A DNA stretch of 64,000 bases from contig NZ_PDKR01000001.1 of the NCBI RefSeq assembly GCF_002933345.1, forward strand, positions 85,986 to 149,985, given 5' to 3'. Of the stretch, positions 52,159-61,912 are shown one piece after another. Position 1 is the stretch's first letter. Each line of letters begins with the position of its first letter. The translations under genes and the position numbers were made by a program. The notes beneath the pieces were generated by a model that saw only the letters and a list, made by a program, of their open reading frames with translations, was not told the origin of the DNA and searched no databases. The stretch is from Candidatus Pantoea edessiphila (GTDB lineage: Bacteria; Pseudomonadota; Gammaproteobacteria; Enterobacterales; Enterobacteriaceae).

Positions 52159-52701
52159 TTATATAATTTTAATATATAATAGAGCAATATATTTCACTAA
52201 CAAAGGAAAATACATTGGAAATAATATGACACAACCAAATAAGCTAAAACAAACTCTTTTTTCAATTTTTTTATTTTTATTATTATTTATAATTGGAAAA
52301 CGAAAACGTTTTCGATAAGGCCAAAATAAGGGTACTCCAGCAGGAGTAAGTATATCAGCAATAATATGGCTAAAATAACCAAGTATAATACCTTGAAATA
52401 TATCATCTGGTATTACTAAGTTTTTAAAAAAAGTAAATTTAGAAAGCCATAAAATGATTAATGCTAATAAGCTATGTGTAAATCCTCTATGCCCAAAAGT
52501 TAATGATATAGGTTGAGCAATCCAACGTAATTTCTGTCCGATTAGTGAATTTGGATGATCAATATCAGGAATAAGGCAAGAAATTAACACAGCTGGAATA
52601 AGGTGCCACCAATCTGCTTGTATCATTACTGAATTAAGTTCAAAACGCTTAGCAAAAATAGCGGTAGTTACAGCAAAAATAATGTGGCCGTTTTTTGTCA
52701 T
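52159..52701 (-). CDS. ydjM: Inner membrane metal-binding protein YdjM (DUF457)
   Basis: 180 residues, similar to E. coli YdjM. Histidine and aspartate motifs of the family are present: NGHIIFAVTTAIFA, LIPDIDHPNSLIGQKL, FGHRGFTHSLLAL and ILTPAGVPLFWPYR; four to five hydrophobic segments. The family is distantly related to membrane phospholipases or hydrolases; the substrate is unknown. In E. coli it is in the LexA regulon; I see no LexA box upstream. Its retention in a reduced genome is not explained. Confidence 0.85.
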   Translation of the reverse strand: MTKNGHIIFAVTTAIFAKRFELNSVMIQADWWHLIPAVLISCLIPDIDHPNSLIGQKLRWIAQPISLTFGHRGFTHSLLALIILWLSKFTFFKNLVIPDDIFQGIILGYFSHIIADILTPAGVPLFWPYRKRFRFPIINNNKNKKIEKRVCFSLFGCVILFPMYFPLLVKYIALLYIKII

Positions 52702-52877
52702 AATTAATCTTTTGAAGATTTAAACGAACTATTCAGTATACAACAATTTAAATTTAATAAATAAATTTATTGAAATAAATATTTCAATTTAAAAATTATA
52801 AAAATATGGACAGTGTTTGATTATTAACTAATATTTAAATTATTTATTAATTTTATTTTTAATATTAGATATCATGT

Positions 52878-53546
52878 TTAACCATTTAAATGTGCAAATG
52901 TTAGTTGTGCAAGACTTTTAAGTTTTACATCTGCCACAGACCATACTAAGTCGTTATGATATTCAATTGCAGGGATTACAATTGAACGCATACGAGCTGC
53001 TTTAACAGCAATCATTCCGTTAAAAGAATCTTCTATAGCAACACACTTTTGTGGATTAATATCAAATTGAGTTGCTGCATCTAAGTAAATTTGAGGATGA
53101 GGTTTACTATAAGGTAAATTCTCAGAAGATATAATTAGATCAAAATAATGAGTTAAATTAAATATGTCTAATACTCTTTCCAACATACGTAGTGGCGAAG
53201 CAGAGGCAAGTCCAATCTTAAAATTATATTTTTTACATAATTTTAATGCAAATTTAACTCCAGGCAATAGAGGTTTTTTTTCTTCAATTAAAATCATTAC
53301 ATTTGTTGTAATCATATCTATTATTTCCTTTTTACTTGGTTTGTTTAGGGGTAAAAGTTCATACCACGTGCATATTACTTGATCTATTCTCAAACCAATT
53401 GTATTAGGTAATTTAGTATAGCAAGATATGTCAATATTTAATTTAGAAAGAACTTCATTTTTGGCTTGAAACCATAGCGGTTCGGAATCTATGATAATTC
53501 CATCCATGTCAAAAAAAGTTGCTAAAATACGTCTTTCAGGATACAT
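52878..53546 (-). CDS. hxpB: HAD family hexitol/sugar phosphatase (YniC/HxpB)
   Basis: 222 residues, as in E. coli YniC. HAD motifs: I in FFDMDGIIIDSEPLW (nucleophile Asp), II in GLASASPLRML, III lysine in PYSKPHPQIY, IV in VAIEDSFNGMIA. Dephosphorylates small sugar phosphates such as 2-deoxyglucose-6-phosphate in E. coli. Next to ydjM as in E. coli. Confidence 0.92.
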   Translation of the reverse strand: MYPERRILATFFDMDGIIIDSEPLWFQAKNEVLSKLNIDISCYTKLPNTIGLRIDQVICTWYELLPLNKPSKKEIIDMITTNVMILIEEKKPLLPGVKFALKLCKKYNFKIGLASASPLRMLERVLDIFNLTHYFDLIISSENLPYSKPHPQIYLDAATQFDINPQKCVAIEDSFNGMIAVKAARMRSIVIPAIEYHNDLVWSVADVKLKSLAQLTFAHLNG

Positions 53547-54333
53547 AAATTTTTCGTCTTAATTATAGATTGCGTCAATAATATTTCACTTTATTATATA
53601 ATATATATAATATATAAAATAAAGCAGTTAAAATTATAAATATATAAGGTCTTTTGATTAAGTAATTGTCATTATCTCTAATTTTTTAGAACAATTTAAT
53701 AAAATAGTCAATTTATTTTAAAAATATTATTTCTGTCTTATTTTTATTTAATTTATATTAAAGATAATTTATATTAAAGACTTTACGATTAGATATCGTA
53801 ATTTAATAATAACTAAAGTTATAAAATATAAAAATCTTGCTAAATAACTTATAAGTTAACTTAAGTACAGTTTAATCTATACTTTAACGTTTTTAATAAT
53901 CAATTTTAAATTATTTTTCTATTTGTATTTTTTTGTGTTAAATTATGTTAATTTATATTAAGATAGTGTTCAAGCAATATTAAAATTTAATTATGTTATA
54001 TTTTAATTTTAGTGCTTTTTAATATCTTATGTTGGATTTATTAATTATTAAAAAAGTTCATTTAAAAAATAAATAATATTAATATACAAAATATTATCAT
54101 TGTTTTTATATTAAAATCATACTGATTTTTGAATTTCTATATGATTATAAAGTTATTAAAAATTATTAAATCAATATATTAGGAAACTTTAATAAGTTAA
54201 ATTATCTAGTTATTGTGTTTTTACTATACTTAAATAGATTTTTATAATATTCTAAATGATGATAAGTTATTATTTAATACAATCTAATTTTAAATTTTTA
54301 TAGATTACATAATTGTAATATCAAGGATATGAA
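53547..54333. other. Long spacer between divergent hxpB and thrS
   Basis: About 790 bases with no gene. Contents seen: a perfect 16-bp tandem duplication (53749-53780), a 7-bp hairpin TTACGAT/ATCGTAA (53783-53801), and a hairpin ATTACA-TAAT-TGTAAT (54304-54319) just before the thrS Shine-Dalgarno AAGGA. The last hairpin lies where E. coli has its tRNA-like thrS operator, but I see no anticodon-like mimicry. Confidence 0.5.
53749..53780. repeat. Perfect 16-bp tandem duplication
   Basis: TAATTTATATTAAAGA occurs twice without a gap (53749-53764, 53765-53780). Confidence 0.9.
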
Positions 54334-56262
54334 ATGCCTTTAATTACTTTTTCTGATACGAGTAATCGTTATTACGATTACGATATCAATGTTATGGATG
54401 TTGCTTTAAGTATTAGTAATGATTTAGCAAAATCTTGTATAGCTGGTAGAGTAAACGGTAAATTAGTTGATTCATTTTATATTATAGATTGTGATTCATC
54501 ACTTGATATTATTACTTTAAAAGATAATGTAAGTTTAGAAATTATCCGTAAGTCATGTATACAATTATTAGGTTATGCGATAAAAATGATATGGCCTAAA
54601 TCTAAGATGGCTATTAATCAGATTATTAACGAAGATTTTTATTATGACATTGATGTTGATTGTTCTTTGAATGATAAGGATTTAGAAATTTTAGAAAAAT
54701 GTATGAATGAATTGATTAATTCTGATTACAAAATATTGAACAAAAAAGTTTCCTATCAGGAGGCTCTTGATTTTTTTTTAAAAAAAGGTGAAACATATAA
54801 AACTATTCTTCTTAATGAACGTATGCATAAAGAAAAGCATATCAATTTATATATTCATGAAAACTATATTGATATGTGCGATGGTCCTCAAGTACCCAAC
54901 ATAGGTTTTTGTCGTTATTTTAAATTACAAAAAATTTCCGGAGCCTATTGGAAGGGAAATAAAAACAATAAAATGTTACAAAGAATTTATGGTACTGCTT
55001 GGTCAAATGAAAAACAATTAACTGATTATATACAACAATTGGAAGAATTAAATAAACGTGATCATCGTAAAATTGGTAAACAAATGGATTTGTATCATAT
55101 TCAAGAAGAAGCTCCTGGTATGATCTTTTGGCACCATAATGGATGGATAATTTTTAATGAATTACAAATGTTTATTTCTAGTAAATTAAGTGAATATAAA
55201 TACCAACAGGTTAAAAGTCCATTAATAATGGAACGTAAAATATGGAAAAAAACTGGACATTGGGAAAATTATAAAGAACTAATGTTTTCAATTAATTCGG
55301 AAAATCATGAATATTGTATCAAGCCTATGAATTGTCCTGGGCATTTACAAATCTTTAATCAAGGAATAAAATCTTACCGTGATTTGCCGATACGTATGGC
55401 GGAATTTGGCAATTGTCACCGTAATGAGCCATCTGGTGCTCTACATGGTTTAATGCGTGTTTGTAGCTTTACGCAAGATGATGCTCATATTTTTTGTACA
55501 GAAGAACAAATAAAACAAGAGATTAATGAATGTATACGTATGGTTTTCGATATTTATCATACATTCGGTTTTAAAAAGATAATTGTACATCTTTCTACTC
55601 GTCCAATAAAAAGCATTGGTACAGATCAAATATGGTGTTGTGCTGAACAAAATTTAGAATCTGTTTTAAAAGAAAATAATATTGATTTTCAATTTAAACC
55701 TGGTGAAGGTGCTTTTTATGGACCAAAAATAGAATTTACTTTATTCGATTCTCTTAATAGAGCTTGGCAATGTGGTACAATTCAATTAGATTTTTCTCTG
55801 CCCAAACGTCTTAATTCAGTATATGTAGATAAACATAATAATCATCGTTTTCCTGTACTCATTCATCGTGCTATTTTAGGATCAATAGAACGTTTTATAG
55901 GTATATTAATTGAAGAATATTCAGGTTCACTTCCTACATGGTTGACACCTATACAAATAGTAGTAACTAATATTAATAATAAACATATAGAACATGCTAG
56001 AAATCTAACATGTAAGTTATATAATGAAGGATTTCGTGTTATATCAGATTTAAGAAATAAAAAGTTAGGATTTAAAATTCGTGAACATACATTAAATCAT
56101 GTTCCTTATATATTAATATGTGGGGATACAGAAATAAAAAACGAAAAAATATCAGTTCGTACTAGATATGGTAAAGATATTGGATTAATGGACACTAATT
56201 TATTTATTAGAAAATTAAAACAAGAAATTTCTACTAGAAGTGTTCAACAATTGGAGGAATAA
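54334..56262 (+). CDS. thrS: Threonyl-tRNA synthetase with degenerate editing site
   Basis: Charges tRNA-Thr. 642 residues, same as E. coli, and collinear with it. Domains: TGS-like N1 (1-62), N2 editing domain (63-225), class II core (about 245-535), anticodon domain. The catalytic zinc ligands are kept (MNCPGH, DDAHIFC, IHRAILGS), as are motif 2 HRNEPSGALHGLMR and motif 3. In the editing domain the E. coli residues His73, His77 and His186 are Lys73, Gln77 and Gln186 here; only Cys182 remains (IRKSCIQLLGYAIK, DMCDGPQVPN). RVRGF in motif 2 reads RVCSF, and WDRAE reads WCCAE. So charging is probably kept but proofreading of Ser-tRNA-Thr is probably lost. Its end carries the GGAGG used by infC. 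Confidence 0.96.
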   Translation: MPLITFSDTSNRYYDYDINVMDVALSISNDLAKSCIAGRVNGKLVDSFYIIDCDSSLDIITLKDNVSLEIIRKSCIQLLGYAIKMIWPKSKMAINQIINEDFYYDIDVDCSLNDKDLEILEKCMNELINSDYKILNKKVSYQEALDFFLKKGETYKTILLNERMHKEKHINLYIHENYIDMCDGPQVPNIGFCRYFKLQKISGAYWKGNKNNKMLQRIYGTAWSNEKQLTDYIQQLEELNKRDHRKIGKQMDLYHIQEEAPGMIFWHHNGWIIFNELQMFISSKLSEYKYQQVKSPLIMERKIWKKTGHWENYKELMFSINSENHEYCIKPMNCPGHLQIFNQGIKSYRDLPIRMAEFGNCHRNEPSGALHGLMRVCSFTQDDAHIFCTEEQIKQEINECIRMVFDIYHTFGFKKIIVHLSTRPIKSIGTDQIWCCAEQNLESVLKENNIDFQFKPGEGAFYGPKIEFTLFDSLNRAWQCGTIQLDFSLPKRLNSVYVDKHNNHRFPVLIHRAILGSIERFIGILIEEYSGSLPTWLTPIQIVVTNINNKHIEHARNLTCKLYNEGFRVISDLRNKKLGFKIREHTLNHVPYILICGDTEIKNEKISVRTRYGKDIGLMDTNLFIRKLKQEISTRSVQQLEE

Positions 56263-56268
56263 AGTATT
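56253..56268 (+). promoter_or_regulatory. infC ribosome binding site and AUU start codon
   Basis: GGAGG at 56253-56257 lies within the last thrS codons, 8 bases before ATT at 56266. In E. coli infC starts with AUU, and IF3 represses its own translation by discriminating against this codon. The same layout is preserved here. Confidence 0.85.
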
Positions 56269-56814
56269 AAAGGCACAAAAAGAACACAGATGGCTCGTTC
56301 AGATCGCATTAACTATGAAATTAATGCTACTGAAGTGCGTTTAACAGGATTTGATGGTGAACAAATTGGTGTTGTAAGTTTGAAGGAAGCTTTGCAAAAA
56401 GCTGAAGATCTAGGAGTTGATTTAGTTGAAATCAGTCCTAATGCTGAACCACCAGTTTGCCGTATCATGAATTACGGAAAGTTTATTTATGAAAAAAGTA
56501 AATCTTCTAAGGAACAGAAAAAAAAGCAAAAAATTATTCAAATTAAAGAAATCAAGTTTCGTCCTGGAACAGATCAAGGTGATTATCAGATTAAATTACG
56601 TAATTTGATTAAATTTTTAGAAGAAGGAAACAAAACAAAAGTTACTCTTCGTTTTCGTGGTCGCGAAATGGCACATCAACAGATTGGCATAGAAATTTTA
56701 AATCGTATTAGAAAAAATCTTTGTGAGGATTTAGATTTAGCTATAATCGAATCTTTTCCTGCAAAAATTGAAGGCCGTCAAATTATTATGATACTTGCTC
56801 CTAAAAAGAAATAA
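56266..56814 (+). CDS. infC: Translation initiation factor IF-3 (AUU start)
   Basis: 182 residues when read from the AUU at 56266. The first codons ATT AAA GGC ACA AAA AGA encode (M)KGTKRTQ, which aligns with (M)KGGKRVQ of E. coli IF3, also started by AUU. The first in-frame ATG is at 56290 and would remove 8 residues. The N-domain has [20 protein letters not shown] and [23 protein letters not shown]; the lysine-rich linker [11 protein letters not shown] and C-domain with [13 protein letters not shown] follow. It begins 3 bases after thrS. IF3 controls initiation fidelity and its own synthesis through the AUU codon. Confidence 0.95.
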   Translation: MKGTKRTQMARSDRINYEINATEVRLTGFDGEQIGVVSLKEALQKAEDLGVDLVEISPNAEPPVCRIMNYGKFIYEKSKSSKEQKKKQKIIQIKEIKFRPGTDQGDYQIKLRNLIKFLEEGNKTKVTLRFRGREMAHQQIGIEILNRIRKNLCEDLDLAIIESFPAKIEGRQIIMILAPKKK

Positions 56815-56892
56815 AAGATTAAATACATTTATGTATAGTCATTTTATTTATTATTTATGTTATTCATATTAAAATAAAATGGACATTTTACA

Positions 56893-57090
56893 ATGTTAAA
56901 AATTAAAACAATACGTAGTGTAGCTAAAAGGTTTAAAAAAACGGCATGTGGTAGTTTTAAGCATAAACATGCTAACATGCGTCATATACTAACTAAGAAA
57001 TCCACTAAGCGTAAACGTCATCTTCGTCTTAAGGGTATAATTTCTAAAGGAGATTTAAACTCAATTACTACATGTTTACCATACTTATAG
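56893..57090 (+). CDS. rpmI: 50S ribosomal protein L35
   Basis: 65 residues, the E. coli length. [36 protein letters not shown] sequence ([31 protein letters not shown]) is typical for L35. Lies between infC and rplT as in all enterobacteria. In E. coli translation is repressed by L20 through an RNA fold in this region; I cannot verify the fold. Confidence 0.97.
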   Translation: MLKIKTIRSVAKRFKKTACGSFKHKHANMRHILTKKSTKRKRHLRLKGIISKGDLNSITTCLPYL

Positions 57091-57117
57091 AAAAAAGATA
57101 TAAACAGGAGATCCTAG

Positions 57118-57477
57118 ATGGCTCGAGTAAAACACAGTACAACTGGTCATTCGCGTCATAAAAAAATTTTAAAAAGAGCTAAAGGATACTATGGTGCAAG
57201 ATCACGTACATATCGTTCAGCATTTCAAGCTGTTATTAAAGCTGGACAATATGCATATCGTGATCGTAAACAACGTAAACGCCAATTTCGTCAACTATGG
57301 ATTGCACGTATTAATGCTGCAGCACGTCAAAATGGTATTTCTTATAGCAAGTTGATTAATTCTTTTAAAAAAGCAGCTATTAAAATTGATCGGAAGGTTT
57401 TAGCTGATATTGCTGTTATAGATAAAGATATTTTTTCTAAATTAATAGAAAAAGCTAATAAGGCGATTATTGAATAA
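57118..57477 (+). CDS. rplT: 50S ribosomal protein L20
   Basis: 119 residues (E. coli 118). [59 protein letters not shown] and [15 protein letters not shown] are near-invariant. Needed early in 50S assembly and regulator of the operon in E. coli. AGGAGAT precedes the ATG. Confidence 0.98.
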   Translation: MARVKHSTTGHSRHKKILKRAKGYYGARSRTYRSAFQAVIKAGQYAYRDRKQRKRQFRQLWIARINAAARQNGISYSKLINSFKKAAIKIDRKVLADIAVIDKDIFSKLIEKANKAIIE

Positions 57478-57570
57478 ATTTTTAACTTTAGAATTTATTT
57501 TTATATTATTTTTTATGGCTATTAATTAGGGTAATATTATCTAAATAGATAATTTGGTTCTACAATTTAA

Positions 57571-57621
57571 ATAGCTAATCTTAATTTTATTATTTTTTAT
57601 TTTTCTTGTTTTTTAATTTAA
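57571..57621 (+). pseudogene. Possible pheM-like leader peptide relic without a start codon
   Basis: Between rplT and the pheS attenuator one frame reads IANLNFIIFYFSCFLI then stop. E. coli has the Phe-rich leader PheM (..FRFFFYFST) in this place, and FYFS coincides. The frame has no ATG, GTG or TTG; a stop precedes the ATA. Low-complexity T-rich DNA makes phenylalanine codons common, so chance is possible. Confidence 0.35.
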
Positions 57622-57653
57622 TTCTAGAATAGATAGGAAAATAAAAATTACAC

Positions 57654-57695
57654 AAAACCTCCACTATTTATTTATGGAGGAGGTTTTTTGTTTTT
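57654..57695 (+). promoter_or_regulatory. pheST attenuator-type terminator
   Basis: AAAACCTCC (57654-57662) pairs with GGAGGTTTT (57679-57687), and TTGTTTTT follows; an alternative inner CCTCC/GGAGG pairing is also possible. It is about 60 bases before pheS, where E. coli has the phenylalanine-dependent pheM attenuator, also built of a CCTCC/GGAGG stem with a U run. Confidence 0.7.
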
Positions 57696-57756
57696 AATAT
57701 TAATTTAAATTTGTATTTAATATTTTAATCAATCATTTAATATTCAAGAGAATAAG

Positions 57757-58740
57757 ATGTCTAAACTATCATTTTTGATAGAAGAAGCTATTATAATTAT
57801 AGATAAATGTGAAGATATTTCTTTACTTGAGTTGTTAAGAATAAGATATCTTGGAAAACAAGGATACATAACAAAAAGAATAAATTTACTAAAAAATCTA
57901 TCAGAAAAAGAACGGATAAATCAAGCTGCAATACTTAACAAAGCTAAACAAGAATTAACAGATTATATAAATAATCACAAAAATAAATTAGAATCTATTG
58001 AGTTAAACACATCTTTATTAGAAGAACAAATAGATGTTTCTCTTCCTGGTCGTCGAATAAATAATGGTGGTTTACATCCTATAACTCTTACAATAGATAG
58101 AATTGAAGCTTATTTTAGTAAATTAGGTTTTAACATAATTGATGGTTTTGAAATTGAAGATCAATATTATAATTTTGATGCACTTAATATTCCAGAACAC
58201 CATCCAGCACGCACTAATCATGATACTTTTTGGTTAAATAAATCTACTTTATTACGTACTCAAACTTCAGTAGTGCAGATCAGGATAATGAAACGACAGG
58301 GACCACCAATTCGTATAATTTCCTCAGGACGTGTATATCGTAACGATTATGACCAATCTCATACCCCAATGTTTCATCAAGTAGAAGGTTTGGTTATTGA
58401 TAATAATATAAATTTTACCAATTTAAAAAATACTATTTATGATTTTTTATATAATTTTTTTCGAAAAGATGTAAAAATTCGTTTTCGTCCTTCTTATTTT
58501 CCTTTTACGGAACCATCAGCAGAATTTGATGTAATAGATAAAGGAAATAAATGGTTAGAAGTATTAGGTTGCGGAATTGTACATCCAAATATATTAATTA
58601 ATATGAATATTAATCCCAAAATATATTCTGGGTTTGCTTTTGGTATAGGAATAGAGCGCCTAACCATGTTAAGTTATGGAATCAAAGATATCCGTTCATT
58701 TTTCGAAAATAATTTACGTTTTCTTAAACAATTTAAATAA
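57757..58740 (+). CDS. pheS: Phenylalanyl-tRNA synthetase alpha subunit
   Basis: Catalytic subunit of the (alpha-beta)2 enzyme. 327 residues, as in E. coli. N-terminal coiled coil (1-85), then the class II core: motif 1 region [13 protein letters not shown], motif 2 [54 protein letters not shown], motif 3 [17 protein letters not shown]. The alanine that opens the phenylalanine pocket is in FAFGIG (E. coli Ala294 region), unchanged. Operon with pheT and ihfA. Confidence 0.97.
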   Translation: MSKLSFLIEEAIIIIDKCEDISLLELLRIRYLGKQGYITKRINLLKNLSEKERINQAAILNKAKQELTDYINNHKNKLESIELNTSLLEEQIDVSLPGRRINNGGLHPITLTIDRIEAYFSKLGFNIIDGFEIEDQYYNFDALNIPEHHPARTNHDTFWLNKSTLLRTQTSVVQIRIMKRQGPPIRIISSGRVYRNDYDQSHTPMFHQVEGLVIDNNINFTNLKNTIYDFLYNFFRKDVKIRFRPSYFPFTEPSAEFDVIDKGNKWLEVLGCGIVHPNILINMNINPKIYSGFAFGIGIERLTMLSYGIKDIRSFFENNLRFLKQFK

Positions 58741-58755
58741 ATCTCAGGATTTTGA

Positions 58756-61179
58756 ATGAAATTTAGTGAATTATGGCTACGCGAATGGATTAATCCAAAT
58801 CTTAATAGTGCTCAATTATGTGATCAAATGACCATGATAGGTTTGGAAGTTGAAAATATATCTTCAGTTGCTGATTTATTCTGCGGTGTATTAACCGGTA
58901 AGATCATTGAATGTAAAGAAAAAAATGAATTTAATTCAATAAAATTTACTAAGGTAGATGTAGGTGATGGTAATATATTAAATATCGTATGTAGTTCATC
59001 TAACTGTCGTTTAGGTTTGAAGGTTGCTGTAGCTACTGTAGGCACAAAATTACCAAAAAATATACTAGTTAAAAAAACAGAATTTTTTGGAACAATATCA
59101 GAAGGTATCATTTGTTCTCTTAATGAATTAGGAATTTCAGATAGCACATCAGAATCATTAACAAAATATAAAAATAATAGCATCATTGAATTACCAATTA
59201 ATACTCCTATTGGCAAAGATGTTTATAGTTATTTTAAATTTAATGATAATATTATTGATATTAATATCACGCCAAATCGTGCTGATTGTCTTAGTATCAT
59301 CGGTATAGCTCGTGATATTGCAGCGTTGAATTGTTTATCATTAAAAAAATTAATAATTAATCCAATCACAGCAAAGACAGATAGTATTATACCAATTCAT
59401 ATAGAAGAGTCAAATTCATGTCCTCGATATCTAGCACGAGTAATAAAAGATATTAATATTAATATCACTACACCATTTTGGATGAAAGAAAAATTAAGAC
59501 GATGTGGAATTATTTCTATAGATATACTAACAGATATTAATAATTATATTATGATAGAAATTGGTCAACCTATACAATCTTATGATTTAGATAATATTGA
59601 TGGGCATATAAATGTTAGGATGGCAAAAAAAAGTGAAAGATTGACCTTATGTAATGGTAAAAATATTGAGTTAAATGATAAAACATTAGTAATTGCTGAT
59701 CAAAATAAAATTTTATCAATAGCAGGTATTTGTAAAGGCTTTCATTCTAATATAAATAATAATACTAAAAATGTTTTATTAGAATGTGCTTATTTTAATC
59801 CATTATCTATCATTAATAACGCATGTTATTATAATTTACATAATGATATATCACATAGATATGAACGTGGTATTGACCATAAATTGCAATATAAATCACT
59901 TGAACTAGCAACTAAATTATTATTAGAAATTTGTAAAGGTAAACCAGGTCCTATAATAGATAAAACATATGTTAAATCGTTACCGTCAGAATTGATAATT
60001 AATTTACATCGAGAAACATTAGATCGCATAATTGGTTTTAAGATTCCTGATTACCAAGTTAATAATATATTAAAAAGACTTGGTTTTAAGGTAAACAAAA
60101 TAAAACATAATTGGAAAATAAAAATACCTAGTTGGAGAGTCGATATATTTATTGAAGAAGACGTGATTGAAGAAATAATTCGTATTTTTGGTTATAATAA
60201 TATCCAGAATATACCTATGCAGACTAATTTAAAAATTATAGATCACGATCACTATGAAACTATTTTCCCTTTAAAAAGGGCAAAACATTTATTAGTTGAT
60301 AAAGGATATCAAGAAGTTATCACTTATAGTTTTGTTGATCCTAAGCTTCAAACCCTATTTTTTCCAAATCAAAAAGCTATTAAGATTGTCAACCCTATAT
60401 CTCAAGAGATGTCCGTTATGCGTTTATCATTATGGACTAATTTAATAAAAACATTAAATTATAATAATAATCATCAACAAAACCGAATACGTTTATTTGA
60501 AAGTGGATATTGTTTTTTTCCAGATAAAAAATTTGAATTAGGGGTTCGACAAGAATTTATGCTATCAGGTTTAATAAGTGGAAATAAATTTGAGGACCAT
60601 TGGGATTGCAAATCTCAACCAGTTGATTTTTATGACTTAAAAGGTGATTTAGAATCTTTATTTGAATTATTTAAAGAAATAGATGACATAGTTTTTAGAT
60701 CTGCATTAAATCCAGCACTTCATCCTGGAAAAAGTGCTGAGATTTATCTAAATAATAAAAAAATTGGTCTTATAGGTATAATTCATCCAAACTTAAAAAA
60801 TAAGTTAAAAATAAAAAATGAAACCATAGTATTTGAATTATTTTGGAATGACATTACAGATTGCAAATCTATTATGAGAATAAAAGAAATTTCATATCTT
60901 CCAACAAATAGAAGAGATATTTCTTTCATAGTAAATGAAAAAATTCCCATAGCAAACATAATTGCTTTATGTAAAAAAATTGGCATAAATCAGTTGGTTG
61001 GGATAAACTTATTAGATGTGTATCGTGGAAAAGGTATTTCTAAAGGTTATAAAAGTCTAACAATTAGTTTGATTTTACAAGATACTAAACGAACACTTAA
61101 GGAAGAAGAGATTTCTATGATATTAAATAAGTATATTATTGCATTAAAAGAGCGATTCCAGGTAACCTTGAGGAATTAA
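58756..61179 (+). CDS. pheT: Phenylalanyl-tRNA synthetase beta subunit with degenerate editing site
   Basis: 807 residues (E. coli 795). N-terminal EMAP-like tRNA-binding OB domain (about 40-155), in which the usual HPNADKL is replaced by KNEFNSI; B3/B4 editing domain (about 210-400); B5; inactive catalytic-like core ([25 protein letters not shown]); C-terminal ferredoxin-like anticodon domain ([24 protein letters not shown]). In the editing domain several residues used for Tyr-tRNA-Phe hydrolysis in E. coli differ: Arg244 is Ile253, His265 is Gln274, Gly318 is Lys327, Thr354 is Asn363 and Ala356 is Ile365 here; Glu334 remains (Glu343). Charging is likely kept, proofreading likely lost. Confidence 0.95.
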   Translation: MKFSELWLREWINPNLNSAQLCDQMTMIGLEVENISSVADLFCGVLTGKIIECKEKNEFNSIKFTKVDVGDGNILNIVCSSSNCRLGLKVAVATVGTKLPKNILVKKTEFFGTISEGIICSLNELGISDSTSESLTKYKNNSIIELPINTPIGKDVYSYFKFNDNIIDINITPNRADCLSIIGIARDIAALNCLSLKKLIINPITAKTDSIIPIHIEESNSCPRYLARVIKDININITTPFWMKEKLRRCGIISIDILTDINNYIMIEIGQPIQSYDLDNIDGHINVRMAKKSERLTLCNGKNIELNDKTLVIADQNKILSIAGICKGFHSNINNNTKNVLLECAYFNPLSIINNACYYNLHNDISHRYERGIDHKLQYKSLELATKLLLEICKGKPGPIIDKTYVKSLPSELIINLHRETLDRIIGFKIPDYQVNNILKRLGFKVNKIKHNWKIKIPSWRVDIFIEEDVIEEIIRIFGYNNIQNIPMQTNLKIIDHDHYETIFPLKRAKHLLVDKGYQEVITYSFVDPKLQTLFFPNQKAIKIVNPISQEMSVMRLSLWTNLIKTLNYNNNHQQNRIRLFESGYCFFPDKKFELGVRQEFMLSGLISGNKFEDHWDCKSQPVDFYDLKGDLESLFELFKEIDDIVFRSALNPALHPGKSAEIYLNNKKIGLIGIIHPNLKNKLKIKNETIVFELFWNDITDCKSIMRIKEISYLPTNRRDISFIVNEKIPIANIIALCKKIGINQLVGINLLDVYRGKGISKGYKSLTISLILQDTKRTLKEEEISMILNKYIIALKERFQVTLRN

Positions 61180-61183
61180 ACCT

Positions 61184-61486
61184 ATGGCGCTTACAAAAGC
61201 TGAAATGTCAGATTATCTATTTGAAAAAATTGGTTTAAGTAAACGTGATTCAAAAGAACTAATAGAAATATTTTTTGAGGAAATTCGTTGTACTTTAGAA
61301 AATGGAGAACAAGTAAAACTTTCTGGATTCGGTAATTTTGATTTACGTGATAAAAATCAACGTCCAGGTAGGAATCCTAAAACCGGAGAAAATGTTTCAA
61401 TTACTGCTCGCCGTGTAGTCACGTTTCGTCCAGGACAAAAATTAAAAAATAGAGTTGAAAACGCAATTTTTAAAGAAAATAATTAA
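61184..61486 (+). CDS. ihfA: Integration host factor subunit alpha
   Basis: DNA-bending nucleoid protein, 100 residues (E. coli 99). [40 protein letters not shown] and [19 protein letters not shown] with the intercalating proline arm. Begins 4 bases after pheT with GAGGA inside the pheT end, so one operon as in E. coli. Partner IhfB is not in this window. Confidence 0.98.
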   Translation: MALTKAEMSDYLFEKIGLSKRDSKELIEIFFEEIRCTLENGEQVKLSGFGNFDLRDKNQRPGRNPKTGENVSITARRVVTFRPGQKLKNRVENAIFKENN

Positions 61487-61912
61487 TTTTTTATTTACAG
61501 AAAAGCCAAATATACTATTGGCTTTTCTGTTCAAATTATAATATTAAAAATACATCATAATTAGATAGATTATTAATTTTTATTTCAAGATTACTATAAG
61601 TTCATAAATGTAATATAGATATAACGTGTGAAATATAATGGTTAAGTTTTTACGTTTATTTCCTAAATATGATTAAATTTATATAATAAATAATATAAAC
61701 AACTAAATTTAGATCTTACTAAAGATATTTATTATAATGTAATAGGATAAAATATTTTTTAATTAAAATAATTTTTATATGCAAAAATTATTTAGATAAA
61801 ATTAAGATATAAACACCTAATTTTATAATTAAAAATATTTATAATTTGTATCTTAAATTACATTTTTTTTATTTTTTATATCATTTTATTAAGTTAAAAA
61901 GGGATAAGCTAA
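61487..61912. other. Spacer between ihfA and ppsA
   Basis: About 425 bases; apart from the ihfA terminator no feature is recognised. E. coli has several genes here, among them ppsR next to ppsA; none is visible. AAGGGAT about 9 bases before the ATG is the ppsA ribosome binding site. Confidence 0.5.
61498..61529 (+). terminator. Hairpin after ihfA
   Basis: CAGAAAAGCCAA and TTGGCTTTTCTG form a perfect 12-bp stem with an 8-base loop, 12 bases after the ihfA stop. The 3' arm is itself T rich (GGCTTTTCTG). Good candidate for the end of the thrS to ihfA operon. Confidence 0.8.

Noticed and set aside
54304..54319. Hairpin before the thrS Shine-Dalgarno as a tRNA-Thr-like operator
   Set aside because: Only a 6-bp A/T stem with no anticodon-like loop; it cannot be told from chance in this DNA.
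58824..59216. Minus-strand frame of 130 codons inside pheT
   Set aside because: Antisense shadow; no start signal and no motifs.
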